Origin: Brevibacterium sp. CCUG 69071
GTDB lineage: Bacteria > Actinomycetota > Actinomycetes > Actinomycetales > Brevibacteriaceae
Length of the DNA: 64,000 nucleotides
Assembly: GCF_021023135.1 (NCBI RefSeq)
Contig: NZ_PGFV01000004.1
Span: 459,617-523,616, forward strand
Direction of reading: 5' to 3'
Made by a program: the position numbers and the translations under genes. Position 1 is the first letter of the stretch. Each line of letters starts with the position of its first letter. The notes below the pieces were generated by a model. It was not told the DNA's origin. It worked only from the letters and a program-made list of their open reading frames with translations, and searched no databases. Positions 33,234 through 39,971 of this stretch are shown here, one piece after another.

Positions 33234-34178
33234 TCAGCTCATGAATTTCTGCAGGTCGTCGAGGACTCGATTCGCCGCCACCACCGAGGCGTTGAGGAAC
33301 CACGGATCGACATCGACGGGCAGCGCCCGATCCGTCCTGACTACCGACAGCTTCTTCCACACTTCGGATTCGGTCGGGCTGGCCTTGCCGTCGGGGAAGG
33401 CGTGGAAGAGCCAGTCCGCGTCGAGCTCCTCGGCTTCTTCCAGCGAGAGTTCGTGGCTGGCCTTGTCATCGAACTGCTGAGACTTCGGCCTGGTCAGCCC
33501 GGCGTCCTCGGCGACGATGCTCGCGAGTGCGAGACGCCCGAAGTAGAGGTATTGGTCGCCCTTGGAGCGCACCAGTGAGATGCTGTCGGAATTGCCTCGG
33601 GACTCGCCCCATTCCTTCGCCCGCTTCTCGTAGTCGGCAAGCAGCTCATCGGCCTTGTCCCGCTGATCGAGGGCATCGGCCACAATGCCGAGGTCGGCCT
33701 TGAAGTTCTCGGATCCGCCGTTCGTCTTGACCACCTCGGCGATCCCGGTCAGCTCCGCCTCGAGCTTCGTCTCGCCGCGCTTGTTCGAGAGGATGAGGTC
33801 GGGTTCGAGGGAGGCGATCTTCTCGAGGTCGGGACTCATCCGCTCCCCCACGATCTCGATCTTGTCGAGATCGAAGTCGGCGCCGAAGGCATCGGCGATG
33901 TAGTCGGGGATGCCGCTGCTGTCGGTGGCCTCGGAGACGGCGACGGCCAGACCGACGGGCATGGTCCCCAGTGCCAGGCAGTGGTCGAGGTGTCCGGTGG
34001 ACAGGGCCACGATGCGCTCGGGCCGAGCACTCGAGGTCGATTCGGAGGAGGGCTTGGATCCGCTGCAGGCGGCCAAAAAGAGGCTCGCTCCCAGTCCGGT
34101 GACACCTCCGAGGACGGATCGTCGGCTGGGCAGGGAGAGCTTGGTGGGCCGGGCGACGGCCGGAGAAGTGTCTTTCAC
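33234..34178 (-). CDS. Iron-siderophore ABC transporter substrate-binding lipoprotein
   Basis: About 314 residues. The signal peptide has a twin arginine (SRRSVLGG, 18-25) and a lipobox FLAAC with the modified Cys38. The mature part is a FecB/BtuF-like class III binding protein: ERIVALSTGHLDHCLALG, PDYIADAFGADFDLDKIEIVG, EKIASLEPDLILSNKRGE and the C-terminal DVDPWFLNASVVAANRVLDDL. It captures ferric siderophore outside the membrane for a permease encoded elsewhere. The start is uncertain: GTG 34178 is preferred because the upstream in-frame GTG 34199 falls beyond a DtxR-type iron box at 34180-34198. Confidence 0.87.
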   Translation of the reverse strand: MKDTSPAVARPTKLSLPSRRSVLGGVTGLGASLFLAACSGSKPSSESTSSARPERIVALSTGHLDHCLALGTMPVGLAVAVSEATDSSGIPDYIADAFGADFDLDKIEIVGERMSPDLEKIASLEPDLILSNKRGETKLEAELTGIAEVVKTNGGSENFKADLGIVADALDQRDKADELLADYEKRAKEWGESRGNSDSISLVRSKGDQYLYFGRLALASIVAEDAGLTRPKSQQFDDKASHELSLEEAEELDADWLFHAFPDGKASPTESEVWKKLSVVRTDRALPVDVDPWFLNASVVAANRVLDDLQKFMS

Positions 34179-34179
34179 A

Positions 34180-34198
34180 TTTGGATAGCCTACCCTCA
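34180..34198 (-). promoter_or_regulatory. DtxR/IdeR-type iron box
   Basis: On the minus strand TGAGGGTAGGCTATCCAAA matches 15 of 19 positions of the consensus TTAGGTTAGGCTAACCTAA. It abuts the start of the siderophore-binding lipoprotein, so iron-loaded repressor would block transcription initiation or a leaderless transcript. Confidence 0.65.
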
Positions 34199-34258
34199 CT
34201 TCATGTGGAGGGCGGCGGCCCCGGGTTCAGCACCGCCTCTGCCAGTCCGATCTCGGCG

Positions 34259-35317
34259 TCAGCGCCACTGCGCGGTGACCGTGCGGACGTCGGCGACCAC
34301 CTCGGCGATGGCGGCGGAGTGGGCCGCGGCGATCGCGTCGTGCCGCCCGGTGCGGGCATTCGTCGCCACGGAACGTGCACGCGAAACGAGGAGGACGTCG
34401 CGGCGGCAGGCGCTCAGCGGCATCGGAATCACCTCGATGTGAGGGTCGCTCGGCAGCGAGGACTCGGGGATCATCGCGACCGCGAGGTCGGCGGCGATCA
34501 TGCGGATGATCGCCGCGTAGTCGTCCATGCGCATCCCCACCCGGGGCTCGAACCCGGCGGCGACGCAGAAGGAGCGGACCACCTCGTCGATCGCATCGCC
34601 GGGGTCGATGCTGAAGGCCCAGGTCTGCGAGACCAGAGCGGTGAGGTCGGGAAGCCCCTGAGCGTCGAGCGCGATCGGCCCGACCGACTTGGGCACGCAC
34701 AGATAGAGCTGCTCCGAGTACAGCGGCTCCGCGTTCAGCGTCACCGGGATCCAGGTCTTGTCGATGTCGGTCGAGACCAGCAGTGCGAGGTCGAGGTCAC
34801 CGGCCTCGAGCCTGGCCACGAGCTTCGCATGCTCGTCCATCGTCACATCGAGCGCCGCGGCGGGACCTTCCCCACTTCGCGCTGTCGCCTCTTTGCCGCC
34901 GCGGTCCGCGGCCGCGTCACTATCCCGCGCCGCGGGGGCCTCGCCGGTCCGCCACCGCGGGCGCTCCTGCAGCTGCCGGTGCAGTCGCGGGATCACGCGC
35001 GCTCCCACGGTAGGCACGGCGCCGATCCTCACCGGCACCGCCTGGGTCTCGCGCCACATCGCGACCTCCTCGCCGAGGCGCTCGCACAGTCCCAGGATCT
35101 CGATCGCCCGCGAGACCACGAGTCCGCCGACGACCGTCGGCTGCGAACCGCGCGGGCCGCGGGCGATGAGACTCGCGCCGAGGGCCCGTTCGAGGTTGCC
35201 CAGATGGTGATTGACTGTCGGCTGGCTCCAGCCCAGGGATGCCGCGGCAGCGGCGACCGACCCGGCCTCAGCGACCGCACGCAGGGCCGTCAGCCCCCGA
35301 GTATCAAGAGTCTCCAT
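34259..35317 (-). CDS. LysR-family transcriptional regulator, divergent from the decarboxylase
   Basis: 352 residues. The winged HTH is LTALRAVAEAGSVAAAAASLGWSQPTVNHHLGNLERALGASLIARGPRGSQPT (8-60). The effector domain carries AVPVRIGAVPTVGARVIPRLHRQL and AIIRMIAADLAVAMIPESSLP. A ~35-residue low-complexity insertion (RWRTGEAPAARDSDAAADRG...) interrupts the effector domain, making it longer than the usual ~300. It is divergent from the Orn/Lys/Arg decarboxylase gene with a shared 90-base promoter region, the usual sign of a LysR target. Confidence 0.9.
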   Translation of the reverse strand: METLDTRGLTALRAVAEAGSVAAAAASLGWSQPTVNHHLGNLERALGASLIARGPRGSQPTVVGGLVVSRAIEILGLCERLGEEVAMWRETQAVPVRIGAVPTVGARVIPRLHRQLQERPRWRTGEAPAARDSDAAADRGGKEATARSGEGPAAALDVTMDEHAKLVARLEAGDLDLALLVSTDIDKTWIPVTLNAEPLYSEQLYLCVPKSVGPIALDAQGLPDLTALVSQTWAFSIDPGDAIDEVVRSFCVAAGFEPRVGMRMDDYAAIIRMIAADLAVAMIPESSLPSDPHIEVIPMPLSACRRDVLLVSRARSVATNARTGRHDAIAAAHSAAIAEVVADVRTVTAQWR

Positions 35318-35319
35318 AG

Positions 35320-35363
35320 TTCTCCAGTCTCCGGTTCAATACTGTCTATAGAGTACTGGAGAA
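35320..35363. promoter_or_regulatory. Widely spaced inverted repeat between lysR and the decarboxylase gene
   Basis: TTCTCCAGT (35320-35328) and ACTGGAGAA (35355-35363) form a perfect 9-bp inverted repeat with a 26-base spacer in the divergent intergenic region. The spacer holds further ACTGT/AGTACT half-sites. Probable LysR binding region. Confidence 0.5.
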
Positions 35364-35407
35364 AAGTTGATATTCCGCGGCAAGGACGCATTGCCTAATC
35401 TGAGTAC

Positions 35408-37003
35408 ATGACCGTGCACCAGGATTCCCACATGCCCTCGACCCCGGACTCATTCGCCTCCCCGGGCGGATCGCAGAGCCCGAGCGAGGCGCAGTCCCGC
35501 GCACCCTACGCCGAGGCGCTGGCCCGTTCCGCGAACCGCGATTCGCTGTTCCTCTCCACTCCGGGCCACGGCGGCACCGGGCAGGGCATCTCCGCAGGTC
35601 AGGCCGAGTACTTCGGCGAGCATATCCTCTCCCTGGACATCCCCCCACTCTTCGACGGCATCGACCTCGGCGTCGACACCCCGAAGGACGAAGCGCTGGA
35701 TCTGGCCGCGGCGGCCTGGGGCGCTCGACGCACCTGGTTTCTCACCAACGGATCCTCGCAGGGCAACCGCATGGCCGCCCTGGCCATCGGCACCCTCGGC
35801 CGCAACGTCGTCGTGCAGCGCAGCGCGCATTCGAGCTTCATCGACGGCATCGTGCTGGCCGGCCTCAACCCGAACTTCGTCTACCCCAGCGTCGATGACG
35901 TCAACGGCATCGCCCACGGCGTCACCCCCGATTCACTGCGCGCCGCGATCGCCGCCCACCCGGAGCCCGTCACCGCCGTCTATCTCGTCACTCCCAGCTA
36001 CTTCGGTGCCGTGGCCGATGTCAGGGCGCTGGCCGAGGTGGCCCACGAGGCGGGTGCCTTCCTCATCGTCGATGCCGCCTGGGGCGCCCATTTCGGGTTC
36101 CACCCGGATCTCCCTGCCTCCCCGGTCACCCTCGGTGCCGACATCGTCATCATGAGCACCCACAAGCTCGCCGGTTCGTTCACACAGTCGGCGCTGCTCC
36201 ACCTCGGCGACACCGAATTCGCCGAGGTGCTCGAGCCGGCCCTCGCCCGTGCCTTCATGATGACGGCCTCGACCAGCGAGAACGCCCACCTGATGGCCTC
36301 GATCGACATCGCCAGGCGGGAGCTGATGAGTTCCCGGGAGGCGATCACCGACTCGCTGTCGAACATCCGGCACGTGCGCGCGCAGATCGAAGGCTCCGGT
36401 CACTACCGCCTGCTCTCGGCCGACTTCCTGGGTCATTCCGATGTCGTCGACATCGATCCCTTCCGCCTTCCCATCGATATCACCGCGACCGGGCTGACCG
36501 GGCACACCGTGCGCAAGCGCCTGACCGAGGAGTTCGGGATCTTCGTCGAGATGGCCACGGCCACGACGATCGTCGCCCTCATCGGCCTCGGCAAGTCCCC
36601 CGACATCGCCCGTCTGCTCGAGGCGCTGGAGACCATGCGCCGCGAGACCGCAGAGAATCTCGTCTCGGACGGGCAGGATGCGGCCTCGAGCGCGCAGGCT
36701 CCAGCCTCCGACCACGAGCCCGAGATCCCACCTCTGCCGACGGCAGGCGCACTGGCGATGCTGCCCCGGGAGGCATTCTTCGCCGACTCCGAGGTCGTTC
36801 CCGCCGCCGAGGCGGTAGGTCGGATCAGCGTGAGCTCGCTGGCCGCCTACCCGCCCGGAATCCCCAATGTCCTTCCCGGTGAGGAGATCACCGCGGAGAC
36901 CGTCGATTTCCTCCAAGCCGTCGCCGCGAGCCCCTCGGGTCACGTCCGCGGCAGCGTCGATCCCGAATTGGGTCATTTCCGTGTGACCAAAAAAGTGAGA
37001 TAG
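35408..37003 (+). CDS. Orn/Lys/Arg decarboxylase family protein (PLP fold type I)
   Basis: 531 residues. Key blocks are LFLSTPGHGGTGQG, NGSSQGNRMAALAIG with the serine pair that holds the cofactor phosphate, RSAHSSFIDGIVLAG, VTPSYFGAVADV, IVDAAWGAHFGFHP with the cofactor Asp, and the Schiff-base Lys253 in STHKLAGSFTQSA. The C-terminal domain ends with SLAAYPPGIPNVLPGEEIT, the family's hallmark. It makes a polyamine (cadaverine, agmatine or putrescine); shorter than the E. coli inducible enzymes and like the Gram-positive SpeA/YaaO type. No strong ribosome site precedes ATG 35408. A terminator follows at 37072. Confidence 0.92.
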   Translation: MTVHQDSHMPSTPDSFASPGGSQSPSEAQSRAPYAEALARSANRDSLFLSTPGHGGTGQGISAGQAEYFGEHILSLDIPPLFDGIDLGVDTPKDEALDLAAAAWGARRTWFLTNGSSQGNRMAALAIGTLGRNVVVQRSAHSSFIDGIVLAGLNPNFVYPSVDDVNGIAHGVTPDSLRAAIAAHPEPVTAVYLVTPSYFGAVADVRALAEVAHEAGAFLIVDAAWGAHFGFHPDLPASPVTLGADIVIMSTHKLAGSFTQSALLHLGDTEFAEVLEPALARAFMMTASTSENAHLMASIDIARRELMSSREAITDSLSNIRHVRAQIEGSGHYRLLSADFLGHSDVVDIDPFRLPIDITATGLTGHTVRKRLTEEFGIFVEMATATTIVALIGLGKSPDIARLLEALETMRRETAENLVSDGQDAASSAQAPASDHEPEIPPLPTAGALAMLPREAFFADSEVVPAAEAVGRISVSSLAAYPPGIPNVLPGEEITAETVDFLQAVAASPSGHVRGSVDPELGHFRVTKKVR

Positions 37004-37071
37004 CCGACGTGGGGCGGTGTCCGATTTATCCGGATACGGCACTCAGATTCCACACAGGCACCGATCGTCGG

Positions 37072-37105
37072 GGGCCGTTGTCTTCACTGGGGACAACGGC
37101 CCTTT
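37072..37105 (+). terminator. Rho-independent terminator after the decarboxylase gene
   Basis: An 11-bp perfect stem GGGCCGTTGTC / GACAACGGCCC (37072-37082 and 37092-37102) with a 9-base loop is followed by TTTC, 69 bases after the decarboxylase stop. Confidence 0.8.
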
Positions 37106-37189
37106 CCGTGCCCGAAAATTCGGCATTCTTCCCGCCACTGAGCCGAAGTTCTGTCATAATCGAGTCTGTGATCCAGCTCACGAAATTTG

Positions 37190-37217
37190 TTGACATGCCC
37201 TGCGAATCGCGTAAGGA
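37190..37217 (+). promoter_or_regulatory. Sigma-70-type promoter of the MFS transporter gene
   Basis: A consensus -35 TTGACA (37190-37195) is followed after 16 bases by TAAGGA (37212-37217) as the -10. The MFS gene starts 82 bases downstream. Confidence 0.6.
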
Positions 37218-37242
37218 TGATTCGCGTTGTTCGAAAACGAAC
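37202..37242. promoter_or_regulatory. Two inverted repeats overlapping and following the MFS promoter
   Basis: GCGAATC-N10-GATTCGC (37202-37225) spans the -10 element. GTTCG-AAAA-CGAAC (37229-37242) lies just after it near the expected transcript start. Both are placed as repressor operators would be; no regulator gene adjoins. Confidence 0.45.
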
Positions 37243-37299
37243 GCTTAGTCGCCGGGCTCGTCTCGGCGGCCACGACTCTGTCGAAATGAGGAACCACTC

Positions 37300-38826
37300 A
37301 TGACAACTGAACATGCTGAGTCCGCCGCGGGGGGCCGAAAACCCTCCCGCAAAGAGCGGAAGGCGATGAGGAAGCGGCTGGAAGCCGAGCACTGCATCGT
37401 CGTCGAGACCAAGTCGATCCGGACCGCCATCGGCGGCACCACCGTCGGCAACTTCATGGAATGGTTCGATTTCGGCGTCTACGGCTATCTCGCCGTGACC
37501 ATGACGGCCGTGTTCACCGAAGGCATGGACAAGCAGATGGGTCTACTGGTCACCCTGCTCGGATTCGCGGTCTCCTTCCTCGTCCGCCCTCTCGGCGGAA
37601 TGGTCCTCGGCCCGCTCGGTGACAAGATCGGTCGCCAGAAGGTCCTCTTCTTCACGATGGCCACAATGGCCACCGCCACCGCCCTCATCGGCGTGCTCCC
37701 GACCGCGGCGCAGGTCGGACTGTGGGTCATCATCCCGCTCTACCTGCTCAAGATGATCCAGGGCTTCTCCACCGGTGGCGAGTACGCCGGCGCGACCACC
37801 TACGTCTCGGAGTTCGCTCCCGACAAGTCCCGCGGCTTCTGGGCCTCCTGGCTCGACGTCGGCTCCTACCTCGGCTTCGCCGCCGGTGCCGGCACGGTCG
37901 CCATCACCAGCGTGATCAGCATCAGCATCGCGGGCGAGAACGCCATGGTCGACGGCGGCTGGAGGATTCCATTCCTCATCGCCATCCCCCTGGGCGCGGT
38001 CGCCATCTGGTTCCGCCTGAAGATCCCCGAGACTCCGAGCTTCGAAGCGAACGAGGATGCGGGCCTCATCGTCAAGGACAAGGACGATCAGTACGCCCGC
38101 CACGGTCTCATCGGCGTGGTCCGCCACTTCTGGAAGGAGATCCTCCTCGGGATCGCCATCGTCGCCGGTTCGCAGACGGTGGGCTATGCGCTCACGAGCT
38201 TCATGCCCACCTATCTCGAGGAGACGGTCAAGGTCTCGAACATCCAGGCCGCCGTCGTCACCATCCCGGTCCTCGTCATCATGTCCGTCTGTCTGCCGCT
38301 GATCGGACGGCTCTCGGACAAGTTGGGCCGGAAGTTCGTCTTCATGGTCGCTGCGGGCGCCACGATCGTCCTCATCGTCCCCGCTTTCGCGGTCATGCAG
38401 ATCGGTGAGATGTGGGCGGTCACCATTGCACTGTTCATGGTCGCGGTCCCGGCGGGCTTCTACATCGCCTGCCTGGCATCGACGCTGCCGGCTCTGTTCC
38501 CCACGGCTTCGCGCTACGGGGCCATGGGTCTGACGTTCAACCTCGGTGTCTCCCTGTTCGGCGGCACCACCCCGCTGTTCAGCCAGGCGCTGATCGATCT
38601 CACCGGAAACTCATACATGCCGGCGTTCTACATCATGTTCTTCTCGGTGATCGCGTTCATCGCTGTCTGCTTCATCAAGGAGTCCGCACGACGTCCGCTG
38701 CTCGGGTCCTTCCCGACCGTGAGCTCACGTGAGGAAGCGGTCGAACTGGTGGCCGGTCAGGACGACAATCCCGACCTCGACCCGGACACCATGCCGATCC
38801 CGGTCATCCACGAGGCCGCGAAGTGA
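37300..38826 (+). CDS. MFS transporter, metabolite:H+ symporter (MHS/ProP-like) family
   Basis: 508 residues, 12 hydrophobic segments. The MHS start GNFMEWFDFGVYGYLA (first helix), the loop motif GPLGDKIGRQKVL, FSTGGEYAGATTYVSEFAP and the second-half GRLSDKLGRKFVF are typical of ProP/KgtP-like symporters for osmolytes, dicarboxylates or aromatic acids. A basic ~35-residue N-terminal tail precedes helix 1. Substrate cannot be fixed; proline/betaine is possible given the nearby betaine-type genes. GAGGA precedes ATG 37300. A very strong terminator follows. Confidence 0.93.
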   Translation: MTTEHAESAAGGRKPSRKERKAMRKRLEAEHCIVVETKSIRTAIGGTTVGNFMEWFDFGVYGYLAVTMTAVFTEGMDKQMGLLVTLLGFAVSFLVRPLGGMVLGPLGDKIGRQKVLFFTMATMATATALIGVLPTAAQVGLWVIIPLYLLKMIQGFSTGGEYAGATTYVSEFAPDKSRGFWASWLDVGSYLGFAAGAGTVAITSVISISIAGENAMVDGGWRIPFLIAIPLGAVAIWFRLKIPETPSFEANEDAGLIVKDKDDQYARHGLIGVVRHFWKEILLGIAIVAGSQTVGYALTSFMPTYLEETVKVSNIQAAVVTIPVLVIMSVCLPLIGRLSDKLGRKFVFMVAAGATIVLIVPAFAVMQIGEMWAVTIALFMVAVPAGFYIACLASTLPALFPTASRYGAMGLTFNLGVSLFGGTTPLFSQALIDLTGNSYMPAFYIMFFSVIAFIAVCFIKESARRPLLGSFPTVSSREEAVELVAGQDDNPDLDPDTMPIPVIHEAAK

Positions 38827-38900
38827 TGATCGACTGAGTTCGGTCGTCTCCTGCTCCCAGCGCTCAGCCGGGAACAGCGATCGCCAGACTCATACCGATT

Positions 38901-38940
38901 GAGAAGGGTCGGCGTCCCCGCGGGGACGCCGACCCTTCTC
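38901..38940. terminator. Bidirectional terminator, 40-bp perfect palindrome
   Basis: The sequence from 38901 to 38940 is its own reverse complement (GAGAAGGGTCGGCGTCCCCG as the left arm). It separates the convergent MFS and GntR genes; the AGAAG/CTTCT ends give a short pyrimidine tract on each strand. Confidence 0.85.
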
Positions 38941-38964
38941 CTCATTCACCGAACGACTCCTCGA

Positions 38965-39750
38965 TCACCGGATCGACTCTTCACCGGAGGATGCGTCTGA
39001 GCTGCCGCCGCGCTTGAAGAAGTAGAGATTGCCGGTGACGAGCTCGGCCACCTCGTCGGCCTTGCCCGCTTCGATGAGGTCGACGATGACGGGCAGCTCC
39101 TTGGCCGAGTCCACGGCGATGTCGTCGATCTCGCTGCGCACGTTGAACAGCCTGGACTGATCCCGCAGGCGCAGGCTGATCTCGGCCGCGCGCCGACCGA
39201 GGCCGAATTCGAGCAGCGCCTCGTGGAAGCGGCGATCGTGGGTGTAGAACTCGACGACATCGCCGGCTTCGGCCGCGGCGACCGTCGCGGCGGCATGGTC
39301 ACGGAGAAGTTCGAGAGCCGTGCCGACATCGATGCCGGCGCCCTCAGCGTCACGGCCATCAACGCTTTTGCCCTCAACGTTGCGGCCGTCGCCATCGTCA
39401 CCTTCAGCGTCACGGGCACCGCCTCTGCCGCCCGCCTCGGCGACGGCCTCGCATAGGCGACGAACCGCCGGGACCGCGAGGAGGACCCGAATGCGGATGA
39501 TCTCCTCGAGGTCATCTGCGGTGATCGGTACGAGTCGGAACCCGCGGTTCGGCACGGCTTCGACGGTGCCTTCGGTCACGAGCGCCATCATGGCCTCGCG
39601 GACGGGGCTGAGCGACATGCCGAGCTGCTTGGCCAGACCCGCCGCCGAATAGATGCGATCCTCGGCGAGCTCCCCGGCGATGATCGCATCACGGATGATC
39701 GCCAGGGCGTGCTCCCGCAGGGACACCGCCTGCGGCCTGGAGTGATCCAC
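38965..39750 (-). CDS. GntR-family (FCD domain) transcriptional regulator
   Basis: 261 residues with a GTG start preceded by GGAGGAG. The winged HTH is at about 11-75 (LAIIRDAIIAGELAEDRIYSAAGLAKQLGMSLSPVREAMMALVTEGTVEAVPNRGFRLVPI). The FCD ligand-binding domain follows, with metal-site-type residues in FYTHDRRFHEALLEFG. Residues 107-142 are a low-complexity Gly/Asp/Glu insertion between the first FCD helices that normal members lack. Divergent from the flavoprotein/epimerase/ABC operon, so it probably regulates it. Confidence 0.9.
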   Translation of the reverse strand: MDHSRPQAVSLREHALAIIRDAIIAGELAEDRIYSAAGLAKQLGMSLSPVREAMMALVTEGTVEAVPNRGFRLVPITADDLEEIIRIRVLLAVPAVRRLCEAVAEAGGRGGARDAEGDDGDGRNVEGKSVDGRDAEGAGIDVGTALELLRDHAAATVAAAEAGDVVEFYTHDRRFHEALLEFGLGRRAAEISLRLRDQSRLFNVRSEIDDIAVDSAKELPVIVDLIEAGKADEVAELVTGNLYFFKRGGSSDASSGEESIR

Positions 39751-39778
39751 GGCGCTCCTCCTCCACTTCGACGACGCA

Positions 39779-39891
39779 GACGGGCTGACTCAACGCATAC
39801 GGGCTGACTCATCACGCACGGACGACTCAACGTTCACCGGACGACTCAACGCATACCGACTGACTCAACTCATACGGACTATTGACAGCAT
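39779..39891. repeat. Six degenerate 18-19-bp tandem repeats upstream of the GntR gene
   Basis: Consecutive units start at 39779, 39799, 39818, 39836, 39855 and 39874, with consensus AC(G/C)GGCTGACTCAACGCAT. The array lies between the gntR start and the operator-like palindrome at 39926. Units differ by several substitutions, and there are no spacers, so it is not CRISPR. A multi-site regulator array or a decaying minisatellite are both possible. Confidence 0.7.
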
Positions 39892-39925
39892 AACCGCGAA
39901 GACGCACGATGGAGGTGGGTAATCG

Positions 39926-39937
39926 GTAATCGATTAC
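39926..39937. promoter_or_regulatory. 12-bp palindrome, likely operator of the flavoprotein operon
   Basis: GTAATCGATTAC is a perfect palindrome 35 bases upstream of the flavoprotein start, preceded by a partial copy GGTAATCGG (39918-39926). Candidate GntR operator. Confidence 0.5.
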
Positions 39938-39971
39938 TAACCAACGCGTTCCTGCGACGGAGGAGGAACCC

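Noticed and set aside
39779..39891. Tandem units considered as a CRISPR array
   Set aside because: Units are contiguous, degenerate and only 18-19 bp with no unique spacers, and no cas genes are near.
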